Of a DNA stretch of 64,000 nucleotides, positions 32,994 through 43,771 are shown in pieces. Position 1 is the first letter of the stretch; each line of letters opens with the position of its first letter. The notes beneath the pieces were generated by a model. The model saw only the letters and a list, made by a program, of their open reading frames with translations, was not told the origin of the DNA and searched no databases. The stretch covers positions 5,679,789 through 5,743,788 of the forward strand of contig NC_034015.1 of assembly GCF_000346465.2 (NCBI RefSeq). Direction: 5' to 3'. The position numbers were made by a program, and so were the translations under genes. Origin of the DNA: Prunus persica (lineage: Eukaryota > Streptophyta > Magnoliopsida > Rosales > Rosaceae).

Positions 32994-33200
32994 AGTCAAA
33001 CAATATGGGTAGAATATTTTTCAAGTTGTATTTCATTCTCCAAAAGAAGGTATTTATAGTACAAGGATGTAACCCTAGTATGGTCAAACTAGGAAATAAG
33101 ATAAAAACCTAATTACACAATATCTGTATAAAAAGGAAAGAAATATAATCCTAATAAACTAGGAAATAAATATCCTAATTAAGTTAGGATCTTACTAACA
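32994..33200 (-). repeat. 5' LTR of nested copia element
   Basis: It is 207 bp, directly adjacent to the PBS (plus-strand GCTCTGATACCA, ending at 32993) and followed by the duplicated AAATA at 33201-33205. It begins TGTTAG and ends TTTGACT in element orientation. Confidence 0.93.
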
Positions 33201-33205
33201 AAATA

Positions 33206-33768
33206 TTCGTGGGTTGATTCCTTGCTCTTCAATCTTCCTTTTCTCTCTCTCTGATCCCTGTGAAAAAGACCAAAGTAAATATACCACACCAGAGACATTG
33301 TTGGCCAAAGACCTTCTGATGCCTAAGTCAGTTAAATGTTCTTGAAAAAGATACTAAGATAATGGAAAGGAGGGAGGCCTTCTCTCATGGGGAGAGCCGA
33401 GTGGCTGGAGCCATGTGTGAGGGTTGCCGAAGTCGTGAAGAAGAGAGTGGCGTGAGGGAGAGGGCGTTTCAAGAGTAGAAATCTAATTACCTCATATATG
33501 TGATGTAGCCATATATTTATAGTACTCCAACCTTCTAGGGTTTTTCAAAGAATAATTCCTATAAGGAAGGGAATTATTCTTTCCCTTAAATGGATAGATT
33601 GAATCAATTAGGGATTCTAATAAGAATCAAATCGCTAATTGATGATGATATCTCTATTTTTCATCTAAATAATTAGCCAATTAAATGGAGCACAATTATT
33701 AACCTAAGAGATATTCTTCTTATCCACGTGGCGCCTTGTGATTGGATGCCGAAATATTTGTTCCCACA
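33206..33768 (-). repeat. gypsy LTR (main part), split by the copia element
   Basis: On the minus strand it begins TGTGGGAACAAATATTTCGG and contains a TATA-like CTATAAATATATGG (about 33508-33521) and the TTAACTGACTTAGGCATC block (about 33320-33337). It continues at 14614-14586 after the copia insertion, giving about 592 bp in total. It is related to the plus-strand LTR at 12896-13472 (577 bp). Confidence 0.8.
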
Positions 33769-34061
33769 CCAATGACAAGGTGACACGTGAATAGTGGAAA
33801 ATTCATTAGGTCAAATAATTGTGTTAATTAAATTAATTAACCAACTATGGTTAATTTAAGATTGGAATATCTCCCTAAATCAAGGATTTGATTTAAGACC
33901 AGTTAACTGACTTATGCATCGGATCGCCTTTAGCCAACACCCTTCAGGTGTGTTCCGTTGACCGAATCTATTTTGTAGGAATAAAAAAAAAAAAAAAAGG
34001 GGATCGAATGTTAAAATGATCATCCGCGAATATTCTCCCCAAGATGAAATTTGCACAAACA
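33769..34061 (+). repeat. truncated gypsy LTR copy, internally deleted
   Basis: It matches 12920-13472 in the same orientation but lacks the first ~25 bp and an internal block of nearly 300 bp, including the TATA region. The join is at about 33897. It lies head-to-head against the minus-strand LTR ending at 33768. Similarity to the 13 kb copy continues to about 34110. Confidence 0.75.
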
Positions 34062-34764
34062 GCCTTGATGCCAACAAAACTTGGATGATGTTCAGCTCTA
34101 TCTCCTTATAAATTGTGGTGGGAGGGAGTGATATGGGCGGATCATCAGAATTCAGAAAATCTGTAGCTTTTCTTCCATGGAATGCCATATTAATTAGGTG
34201 TTTGATTTTCGGTGTGATTTGAGTGTTTTGTCATAGTGATGCAAGCACAATAACAATGGAAACATGGTAAAAAACTTTTTCATTTGATATGATTAGTAAT
34301 ATTTAGTGTCCCACACAGGCAGAAAACCAGAGTTTGTTTATCTAGAAGACTAGAAAGAAGATGACCAAAAAGAAAGTGGAATAATGATCAGACAGCTTGC
34401 CCAATTATGGCTAATTTGACCACCTTAAACCTAATTAGACTAGTTAATACTACAATATTAACATTACGACCCTTAAGTCTCATGATATTATCCGTGAACC
34501 CACTCTTGGTTATGTACGCACTACAAATGTGACACAGATGCATATATCGATTTTGCAGACACTTATTTCCCTTATATCAAGAGGCCCTCTCGAATATTTA
34601 GTCATCAGCACATTGTGGCTTTTGTTTTTATTGACATCGTGATAGTGTGTGTGTGTGAGAAATCCATCTCCTCATGTAGTTTAGCTATTGCTTGTATTCA
34701 AAATTAAACTTCATAACGTAATTCAATTAAGAATGAACCGAGTAAATACCTTGTCTTGTCATAT
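34062..34764. other. intergenic stretch, no gene recognised
   Basis: Apart from the first ~50 bp shared with the 13.5 kb region and a short GT microsatellite near 34645-34659, nothing was recognised. Confidence 0.5.
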
Positions 34765-34769
34765 GTGTG

Positions 34770-35580
34770 TGTAAAAACACGAATATCCTGCGACAACTGA
34801 GACAAGAACATGTGTACAAAATAATATTTGTATTGATTTATCAAGTGTATACGTTATAATCTTTGTGGATATTCTTTTACAAAAATAAAAGAATTTTCTC
34901 TGATTCTATCTCCAAGAGTGTGTACGAATCATGGATGCCAAGCACTTGATCTTGAATTGGAATTTGGGACTTCGTCGAGGGTCGTGGCAGCTTGATCTCA
35001 ATCACATCAGGACCACGAGCAGTGTCACTTGATGGATAGTCTTCGGCTTTGGCGATGAAGGAATCGGCACATGTTTGCTATGCTTGGTAATTCTCCACAA
35101 GCTTGATGAAGAACTTGAGAGGCTAGGTGTTGTTTTGGATAAAGAGCTTTCTGGTTTTCCAATGTGTGTGCCTCTTTTTCTAAAGATCCTTTCTCTCTAA
35201 TGAGAGCCTAATATTTATAGGCCAAAAATTGGATTCTGGTTTGGGATTTTCAATCTGAATCTCTTGATTTGTGGGATTGATTTTTGATTTGATTTTCAGC
35301 TAATTGATTTAATTCAGCTCTTAGTTAAGTCAAAATCCTTGATTTGAGGAAATTAACTTCTGATTTATGAAAAATTGTCCATTAAGGATAATTTATTTCT
35401 TTTTTGCATATGATTTAATTTTATTGATAGAGCTCTTAGATGCTGACATGTGTCATCTTTAATGTCCATTTTTGTCTTGATATGTCACGTGCCACGTATT
35501 TGTGTGGGACTCACGACTTTTTCAATCCACTTGAATTAGTCAAAGTCCTAATTTTGACCAATGAAATTTTCATGTCTACA
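34770..35580 (-). repeat. solo LTR with 5-bp target duplication
   Basis: The 811 bp sequence starts TGTAAAAACACG and ends CATGTCTACA, and is flanked on both sides by GTGTG (34765-34769 and 35581-35585). On the minus strand it has a TATA-like CTATAAATATTAGG around 35210-35223, so transcription would run right to left. No internal retrotransposon sequence is attached, which indicates recombination between the two LTRs of a former element. Confidence 0.85.
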
Positions 35581-35585
35581 GTGTG

Positions 35586-36341
35586 ATCTTGGTAGTATAT
35601 TAATTTATTCATCCCTAAATTGAACATATTTTTGGCATCAACACACTTTGCTCTCCTCAAACATAAAGATGAATGTACGTGTCAGCTGAGCTGCTGGGTA
35701 AAGCGGAATGATATGTGCATGCTTGTAGAACCAGTTGTAAATTAACTTTTGACATCATAACATTATAGACAACATTCAGGTTCACACCAAATCTTGGTCC
35801 TCTCACGACACAAGCCAAGTTTTAAAGACTGTAACTTCTCAACGCCATTATGACATACATATGTACGATAAATCCTGCAAACTTAGAGAAGAAAAAAATG
35901 ATGAGAATTATGCCAGCACTTTTTTTTTATTTTTTATCTTTTATCTTTTGGAAAGGAAGTCAGATGGGCTCTATAAACATGATTAGTCATTAACAAGGAT
36001 GGGCATGATTAGAAATTTCATGTAGCAGTTATGTCCCAATGATGATACGACCGAGCCCTTTGACTGTAAAAAGCAAAGGGAGAAAAAGGCAAAATGATAA
36101 AAGCAGAAACCCTAATTGCTTGCAGAGCAAAGAATTCTTTGTCTTAATCATGTCACTTGCCTCCTGTGATATAGCTCATACCAACATTGCCCATCAAAGG
36201 ATTTGATCCTCCATTGCTTTAAACGATCCAAACCTGAAACCGCCATGATATAATTATACTGTCCAAATAAGAATTATTATTTTATATATATGTATGTATG
36301 TCATTATAAAATATATAATTAGACATAACAATGCAATAATG
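35586..36341. other. AT-rich intergenic stretch
   Basis: No reading frame, repeat or motif was recognised in this interval beyond simple AT-rich tracts near 36280-36320. Confidence 0.5.
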
Positions 36342-36357
36342 AAAAGCAGTTCAATCC

Positions 36358-36503
36358 TCAATCGGGCCTAGGTCTAACCCAGTGAAAAAAGGACTTGACT
36401 TGTAAATTCATAGTCTCGTGTTCGAATCTCCATGATACCTTATCGGTGTGTGTGAAAAAATTCCCCCTCTTTCTTCCTAACTTTGGCAACCAAAAAAAAA
36501 AAA
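36358..36503 (+). mobile_element. SINE (tRNA-derived type)
   Basis: An A-box-like GGTCTAACCCAGTG (36371-36384) and a strong B box GTGTTCGAATCTC (36418-36430) at normal spacing are followed by a body and a terminal A run (36492-36503). Imperfect flanking duplications (AAAAGCAGTTCAATC left, AAATGCAGTTAAATC right) fit target-primed insertion. It encodes no protein. Confidence 0.75.
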
Positions 36504-36775
36504 TGCAGTTAAATCTGAATTATTGTTATGCACTATTTTGCTTACATGCAAGTTGGTGCGCTGTTTGATTCGGGTAAGACTTTAAATGGTTTTCCATGTT
36601 AACTGTCTTTTAGGTCGTCTAGCAACTTCACACAATGTTTCTGCATACCTCTCTCTCTTTCTCCCTCCTCTTTTCCTCATCCTCTTCCAACTTCCCAGCC
36701 AAAGTCAGTCCAGCCATGGCATGTGCTACAATGAAGGTCTTCTAATTAAAAATTTAAATCAAGGAGAGTAAAATT

Positions 36776-36870
36776 GTGTGGGCGGTAGAACATTGAGAGG
36801 ACCTTTCCCTAGTACGAGAGGACCGGGAAAGACGCACCTCTAGTGTACCAATTATCGTGTCCACGGTAAA
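36776..36870 (+). other. nuclear plastid-DNA insertion: fragment of 23S rRNA (sarcin-ricin loop region)
   Basis: The segment contains CCTAGTACGAGAGGACCGGG, the universally conserved sarcin-ricin loop region. Its flanks (ACATTGAGAGGACCTTTCCC and the CGCACCTCTAGTGTACCA part) match plant plastid 23S rRNA better than cytosolic 25S rRNA. Only about 95 bp are present. The few differences from the conserved sequence are mostly G-to-A and C-to-T, as expected for methylated, decaying organelle DNA in a nuclear genome. It is not a functional rRNA gene. A mitochondrial 26S source cannot be fully excluded. Confidence 0.82.
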
Positions 36871-38773
36871 AGGCAAATGGAAGCCTTCTCCCTTCAACCT
36901 TCAATTTTCGTAGGATATTTTATTTGCATGCCGTGAATAATAGTAATCATTATGTTTGAACAAATACATGTGAATAATATGAGATAATAATCAAATTATA
37001 TATGTAAAATATTTTTTTAGACAATGCCTTTTTCTTTTTCTTTTTTCGTTAATAAACTTGCGACTTCCTCCAGAAGGAGTCTGACTTTGTTTCAGGCCTC
37101 CAATTTGCCTCACTTTATGAATAGTAAACGTGATACAAAAAGATCTACCTTTCTCTCTCCCATCTTGTAATATTTTCGGTGGTGAAACAGAAAAAAGTAT
37201 TTGGTGAGGGTTATTGTTTTTAGGGATTACAAGAAAAGTGAACTTCGTTCTTTTGAAAAGCGAGAAAGTTATATATACTTCAGGGTATGGTATGAAAGTT
37301 CTGGGCCACCTTTCTGTGGGTGGTAAACTAATCGAGTATCCATGACTTTCATACTTTGATCTTTTTCCTCTAAAAATATAAAGTGTCCAAAAACATCATC
37401 ATTTCCTCTAAGAAAGTGACAACTATAAACATTAAATCTCATACTCGGGTCTGCCCTAGTTATGTCCCACTCCAGCTCCTGTGACCCAAACTTTCAAGAA
37501 ATTCTCGTAAATTGTTTTATCAACTAACAAATCGATTTTCACGCCGATTATTGATAATTTAGTAAACAATTTAATGAGAATAAACTTCGTTTTCATTCGA
37601 ATTATAGAATACAGTTAGTAAACACTTGAACGTGTATGCCTTGAAATGATTCATGCTCACTTCGATTCATGTTCCTTCTGATTTATTATCGCTCATTCCA
37701 AATTATACACGTAATATTTAAATTATTTCAAGAAGCAATACAAACATTCTGTTTTAATACAATAGATCCAAAAACGGATTTAAAAGAAAAGATGAGTGTC
37801 ACTTCTCGACATTATTAGCTAGCAACAATAAGAATACATAATTATGAACACTATTCTTCATCATCATCCTTCATCAACAACTTATTGATGAGCTAATAAT
37901 AATCAATTTGGACCATTATATGGGATGACCATGTTGAGGATACTGATTTCTACAAGTGCATTTTGACCCAACTTCCTCAAATTTTACTGCTACATGTCCA
38001 TGTAGGGTTTGTATATGTATCCCTACATGGTTTGATTTCATTGTGTTTCATTATCAAAAAGAGTGATGGTTTTTAGTGTGTTTGCATTTGTTAGTAAGTT
38101 TTTGAAGTAAAAATGCACCAACTATATACTCTGGGATAAGTCATACTTTAAACAATGAGCGAATAACAACACAAAGTTCCAAAAGAATGTTTGAGTTTAG
38201 TAATTTTCAAATATAATTTAGAATTTACAAGGGTTAAACCTTACACAATTTTATGACTTGAAACTGGTCAATTTTTGTAGAATTCAAGACACAAGTTCTT
38301 TGGTCCACCAAATTAAAATGAATCCTTGAATCCTAAAAATCAACAATTCAGATCATGGGATTACATTATGGAGTGGGTCAAACTAAGTGATTAACGATGT
38401 ATTAACTTAGTACTGATAAGGGTTGTGTTTGCTTTTTTTTAGGCGAGAAGTTCGATCTCCACCAATGTCACATAATAGTTCTGTTTTCCTTTCCAAATAG
38501 GAGATGTCTTAAGAGGTTGTTGATGAGTAGCCAGTGGGGTGACATTGCCGAAGTTGGCCATTCAGATGAGTTCATTGTCTGGTGTCCGGCCAGAAGATGT
38601 TGCTTGAGTTGGTTTGGAGGAGGTTGCTGACATAAGAAATGTTACCTAAATATCTCTTCACAAAAAGGCCCAATCTAACAATAAATTTTATAAACAAATA
38701 AATAAACCTTCAATTCCAATATTTAGAAAAACTCAATGTTGAACTTTTAAGTGAAAAAATTGTAACACACTAC
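36871..38773. other. AT-rich intergenic stretch
   Basis: No gene was recognised. A short B-box-like GAAGTTCGATCTCC near 38444-38461 might be a SINE scrap, but no A box or A tail goes with it. Confidence 0.5.
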
Positions 38774-39169
38774 GAGCATCTCCAACAGACTCTCTATCCT
38801 CTCATCCCTAGCTACTTTGGCTAAAAAGAAGGAAAATCCTCCTCCAGCAAACTCCCTACTTGGCTCTCTATTTTGGAGAACCAACTTTTGGCTGTCTACA
38901 TTTAGCAAGGAGGAGAGAGATAGAGACATTTGGTTGGGTTTCTACCTTATTTTTTATTTTATTTTTTATTTTTATAAATATATTGGATTTGCAAGAGAAA
39001 GAGGAAGAAGGAGAAAGAGAAAGAGAAAATAATAATAAAATATTTCAGATTAGCCAAAATAGAAAACATTATTGGAGGAAACACCTTTTAAGTGGTTTGC
39101 TATAATAACTTTCTAGCTATTTTAACTAGAATTTGGCTAAAATTTGGAGACTCTCCTAGAAATGTTCTT
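38774..39169. mobile_element. MITE with GAGCATCT-type imperfect termini
   Basis: The left end GAGCATCTCCAACAGACTCT and the right end (reverse complement AAGAACATTTCTAGGAGAGT) are imperfect inverted repeats. The interior is AT-rich with no transposase, about 396 bp long. The layout resembles the element at 46844-47240. Confidence 0.5.
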
Positions 39170-39354
39170 AGAGAACTATTTAGAAAGTGACAAGTGAATA
39201 ATTGAGGGTTTTTTTTTTTTTCTCAAAATAAGATCTTTAAGGGATTTTATATATAATTTATTATGTTAGAGCAAGTCTATTTATGAAAATCCCTCATGTA
39301 AATTGCAGTGTTAGATTTTCATGTAGTACCTAAATTAAAATTATATAGCTGCGA

Positions 39355-39430
39355 ATGCATATTAAGCCAGTTGGCCAATACAGTGAACCTGACTCCCTTG
39401 TATTGAAGTTGGAAATGAGATAGTTGGTTA
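39355..39430 (+). repeat. SINE-like fragment
   Basis: The run AAGCCAGTTGGCCAATACAG followed by GTGAACCTGACTCCC and TATTGAAGTTGGAAAT resembles the head of the fragment at 41583-41645. Both have a degenerate A box and a B-box-like segment at similar spacing. No A tail is visible. Confidence 0.4.
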
Positions 39431-39693
39431 GCATTTAGATAAAGCAAATGACACATTTTTAATCTCAACTATACGAATTATTACCCTTTATTACCAATTT
39501 GTCTCTTTGCTCGTAGGGAAACCCCCCAAAATAGTATTTTATTTCTAGTTGGGTACAAGTTAAAATTTCATATTGCAAAATCTTTATTTATCCAAAGAAA
39601 GGAAAACCCAAGAAAATGATTAACCTCACATTATCCAAGATCAATAAAAAGCTTGAGCAGAACCCCTTTGCAGCTTTCAGTTTAGGAAATTGA

Positions 39694-39722
39694 AATTTCT
39701 CTCTCTCTCTCTCTCTCTCTCT
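39694..39722. repeat. CT microsatellite in CLE 5' region
   Basis: An uninterrupted (CT)n run of about 14 repeats lies roughly 330 bp upstream of the CLE start codon. CT-rich tracts are common around plant transcription starts, so it may lie near the promoter or 5' UTR. Confidence 0.7.
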
Positions 39723-40053
39723 TCTGTTGTTGAGCGTTCCCCAGTAAAAATTGGGCTCTAAAAATCAGTGGCGAAGAAGTTTCCAATGAGACCCTCTTGC
39801 GCCATAGAAGCCAGGCAGCAAATCCTATGCATTTTTCTTTTTATTTTGGGTTCTAAATCCTATGCATTTTGACTCTCACCCCCCCACATTGACTTTTTCC
39901 CATTTTTCTTCAAATCCCAACACCTCCAAGCAAAACAAAACCAAATAGTTCCCAAAAAATCCTCAGTCATCTCAATCTCTGCCTCAGAAACCATCAACCT
40001 TCATCTGTCTAAGACAGACAAAGAGAGCCATCAAGTATTTCCATGCCCTTGCC

Positions 40054-40341
40054 ATGAAATATTTGGTTAAGAGAAGAAAGCAGATGAGCCTGAAAACAGA
40101 GCTGGCCTGCTTGTCTTTGCTTGTTCTGATTCTACTTCAGCTGGAGACTCCAAGCTTAGCAGCTGGAAATGAAAAGTCAACCACAGTCAAAGCTGCTCCA
40201 ACAAAAGCTTCTGAATTCAACCCAGCTAAGCCTCAAGTTGGTGGGTTTAAAAGAAATGCAGAAAAAGATGGAAATGATGAAATTTTTGGTGCTGATAAGA
40301 GGACCATCTACACTGGCCCAAATCCTCTGCACAATAGATAA
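40054..40341 (+). CDS. CLE (CLAVATA3/ESR-related) peptide precursor
   Basis: The 95-residue precursor has a basic start, a hydrophobic signal segment (about residues 11-36, LACLSLLVLILLQ) for secretion, a variable middle and the conserved CLE dodecapeptide RTIYTGPNPLHN at residues 83-94, followed by a final Arg. After secretion and trimming, such peptides act as ligands of leucine-rich-repeat receptor kinases that control meristem or vascular development. Gly6, Pro7, Pro9, His11 and Asn12 are kept, while position 4 is Tyr instead of the usual Pro. An internal Met at codon 11 (40084) could also start a shorter precursor with a cleaner signal peptide. No intron is needed. It looks intact. Confidence 0.92.
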   Translation: MKYLVKRRKQMSLKTELACLSLLVLILLQLETPSLAAGNEKSTTVKAAPTKASEFNPAKPQVGGFKRNAEKDGNDEIFGADKRTIYTGPNPLHNR

Positions 40342-43300
40342 GTTCATTTGTAGCTTACAGAGAAACCCAGCTTTCTCTCTCTCCATCCTTCAATCCTTGA
40401 AATTTTTCTTTCTATATCTCTCTCTCTCTCTACTTCTTATATTTTCCTTCATCTTGGATATTTTTTTTTTGTGGCATTTTTTTTTATGCATGAGCTAGAA
40501 TGTGCTAAAACTGTCCAAAGCAAATGTTCTTCAAGTGATCTTACAGATGTATATGAAGGTTTACCTTTGAGATTTTTTGTGAGGAATTATACTTAATTAT
40601 TTGTTTAAAATTATATAGGAATAATTTTTTTTTTTTAGGTAAAATTATGTATGAACATTAATGCCATTAATGGGGTTGTTGGTGTTATGAATATTTGGTC
40701 TGCTGACTCTGCTTTACCTCTTGGTTGGTAGTGTTATTCTATGTAGTTGTTGTTCTTGTTGTTAAAGATAGGATCTTTTTTTCCCAATGGACTTTTGCAT
40801 ATAATCCTTTGAAATCATTTGGTTATCCAAGTCTACTTGTGGATTAGGAACATATCAATTTTGATCTTAAAAAGATTTAATTTACCAATAATTTATGGAC
40901 TTTTTTTCTTCTTTTTTTTAAATTTTCTTTTAATATCAATATAAGTGCATGGTACATAGGGTAGGAGTGTCATGAACTAGCTAGACGGTCATTTCCATGC
41001 TTTTATCAAGTTTGTTTTTCTTGGTTTTTTTTTTTTTTCATAACTTTTTATTATCAAATTACCACATCAATTAGTAGTGGGCATTTAAACCGGCAAACCG
41101 GAAATCTGAGCCAAACCGCAAAGTAAAAATCGAGAAAAACCCTGATATTGTGAAGGGTTTTTTTTGGGGTAAAAATTGAAGAGCACTCCTTATAAAAATA
41201 AAAAGGAAAAGGAAATGTACGCATCTGGAAAGTCCCATGAAAGAGGGTTGCGATTTTGATTTTTGATTTTTTCTTTATTTATTGTGCTGAAAAATACTAG
41301 TGTGATGAGATTATTTTCAGCCATAGATTTAGAGTGATTTGACAATTAATTCTTATCAGAAATTTTAATGATAACTGAGGTAGACTCGGGTCGAGTTTGT
41401 CCAAGGCCATCCGTCATATTAATTTCTTTGTCTAGAATGATTATGGGGCAGGCCCCATGTAGGTTTGATTTTATTCACCCTTGCCAACCATGTGCCGACT
41501 TATGAAAATACTTAAAATTTTAGTCGTACTTTGCTTTTCAAAATTTAATGAAATTCAAAGTTTAAATTTTCTCACAGACACGAGTTAAGCCAATTAGTCA
41601 AATCAGTGAACTCGTCCTCTTTCACAAAGTTCGAATTTCCATCTTCAATAATAAAAGAATTAAGATTTAGTCAATTTCATAATCACGGAATAAAAGAAAA
41701 AAAAAAAGATGTAATGTGATAGAGTAATCCTAATCCCATTTGCCATTAATTTGGAATTAAGGTTTAAAATTCATATATATTTTTTTTAAACGAAGTGGTT
41801 TTGTTGGATTTTCGTAGGATAAGCAGTTCAAGAATTACTAGTTAAAACTTTTTAAAGTTAATTTAAATTGAACTAAGTGTTTATGCTTTGGCTCAATTTC
41901 ATTTTTTATCCATACAGTTAAAATATGGGGAGTTGAGTTTCACATATAAGCCTATAAATGGGGCTCAAATTATATAAATTTTAAAAAATCTACAATATGG
42001 AAACTCTATAATAATAAAAATTATATAATAAAAAAATATCCAAATGAAGCACGATTTCAGAACAAGAAATCGAAACTGAAATGTTGAAAACCACATATTA
42101 GAGATAAAGAATAGAGTCGGACCTCTTGAAGCACAAACTAAGCATTGCTCCTCTCGCTCCAACACTGAAAAAGCAGAAAAATTAAGCTAATTAATTTGGA
42201 AATTTCGTAATCCAATTTTAAACTTTACGAGCAATTTGGTTGGAGAAGCCGTTGCTAGGCCTTGAGTGGAACATCTTTTCCACCACATATTAAACTTTAA
42301 AAAAGGAAAAAAAAAATTGAAAGCAAACTTTTTTTATTTTATAAAAAAACTAGCCTCGCTACGCGTGCTTCTGCCCCTGCTAGAGGTTTTGTTAAAAAAA
42401 ATTAAAATTTATTTTAGAATTAAAAAAGATAATGGGTAGTTGTGTTCCATAAAAAAACAGGATCCATTATATGATTTTTCTTTTAATTATAATTTTTTTT
42501 AATATAAAAAAGTGTAAATTTATTATATTATTCTTATTTAATTAATAATTTCAATTCTTAATGTTTGCATTAATCAAGGGCATTTTTTGGTATTTTGAAT
42601 GTTTTACCATTCTCTGTCTTTTGCTATATACATAGATGTGCTAACAACAATAACGTGTAAGTTGTGCTTTAACTTTTCACATAGACACGTAGAATGTAAA
42701 TTGTCCTTAATTGTTACAAAACAATGTTGGCCGTTAAAAAAAAGGGAATGTAAGTTTATGTGTCATCGAAAAGTATTGAATCTCAAAGCTACTTTTCTTT
42801 AATTATATATAAAATTTTCTCTAGTAAACGAAAATATCCCTCTATGTTAAAGGTGCCCCGGTCTATTTAAATTTGTGCCACTATGTTATTCGAGTCAGAT
42901 TGAACCGGCTGGTTTAATTAATCAAGTTGTACCGTACTAGCCCATTTATCAAAATCACTAATTCTAGCCCGACTCAAAAGCCAAGTCCACATTAATCCGA
43001 GTTGTGCTCATGTCGTGCTTGCCCATTTATTAAAAAAAGAAGCACATGTTAGCACATTAAATTTATAGAAAAAAAATTATAATATATTCATACCTTTTTT
43101 ATATATAATATGATACTAAAAATTGAGAATTTATTGTAGTATTTATTTAATATGAAAATATATGATTTGTTGGAAAGAGAAGCCACCAAATCAAAGTCCA
43201 TATATGTCAATCTAGGGTAGGAGGCTAAGAGATTGTAGTGTTCTAATATTTTTGTTAAGCATGGGCATTTTGAAGGTTTTTGAATGTTTCACTGTTTGAG

Positions 43301-43771
43301 GCTTCTGCCCTTATATATGTACATCAGAGCTAACGCTAGAAACTAAAGCTACTAGCCCACCCCTGACCGATCAAAATTGACCATTAAGATGAACAAAAAG
43401 GAGTGGAGTTCAGAACAAGAAGAATCTCGAATGGAATGACTAGGACTTTCTTGTCAATCCTTTTCAAAAAATTATATTCCATAAATCACCAGCATACAAC
43501 ATCCTTCTCAATCACTTTTACCCATGTCAGTCTTTGGTCTTCATCTAGTCCTCTTCGATTTTCCAAATTTATTCACCTTATTATTTCACCAATGTACTTT
43601 GATTTTTACATTTCACATCACCAAAATGTCTCAAAGTAACCGCCCCCGTTGGCTCTTGATTTCAGATATACACTCTATTGCCCCCCAACACTTATGCTCA
43701 ATCAGCTTGTTATATCCTATGAATTGGAGCTCTGGTCCTACATAATGTTACAGAATGGAGAGGTGAGTACC
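40342..43771. other. AT-rich intergenic stretch with repeat scraps
   Basis: After the CLE 3' region (pyrimidine-rich to about 40480) no gene was recognised. A SINE-like fragment is listed separately. Near 42350-42390 a GC-rich island (GCCTCGCTACGCGTGCTTCT) stands out in AT-rich DNA. Tracts of A or T longer than 8 are frequent. Confidence 0.5.
41583..41645 (+). repeat. SINE-like fragment with B box
   Basis: An A-box-like TTAAGCCAATTAGTCAAATC region and a B-box-like AAAGTTCGAATTTCC are spaced as in tRNA-derived SINEs. It resembles the fragment at 39355. No clear A tail or target duplication was found. Confidence 0.45.

Larger units (their letters stand above)
14615..33200 (-). mobile_element. 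Ty1/copia element with TG...CT termini, split by a gypsy insertion
   Basis: Identical-length LTRs at 14615-14821 and 32994-33200 (207 bp) are flanked by the duplication AAATA. Without the nested 14.6 kb gypsy element it is about 4 kb. The PBS (complement of initiator tRNA-Met) directly abuts the right LTR and a polypurine tract (TTTAGGAGGAG on the minus strand) abuts the left LTR. In element orientation the LTR begins TGTTAG and ends TTTGACT, a non-canonical TG...CT pair. About 11 differences between the LTRs were counted by eye, roughly 5%. GAG is almost wholly missing. Confidence 0.92.

Noticed and set aside
36776..36870. A functional large-subunit rRNA gene
   Set aside because: Only about 95 bp of the molecule is present, with substitutions and no flanking rRNA sequence; an organelle-DNA insertion explains it.
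42340..42400. GC-rich island possibly marking a Helitron end
   Set aside because: No TC start, hairpin plus CTRR end or helicase sequence could be identified, so it is not called a mobile element.
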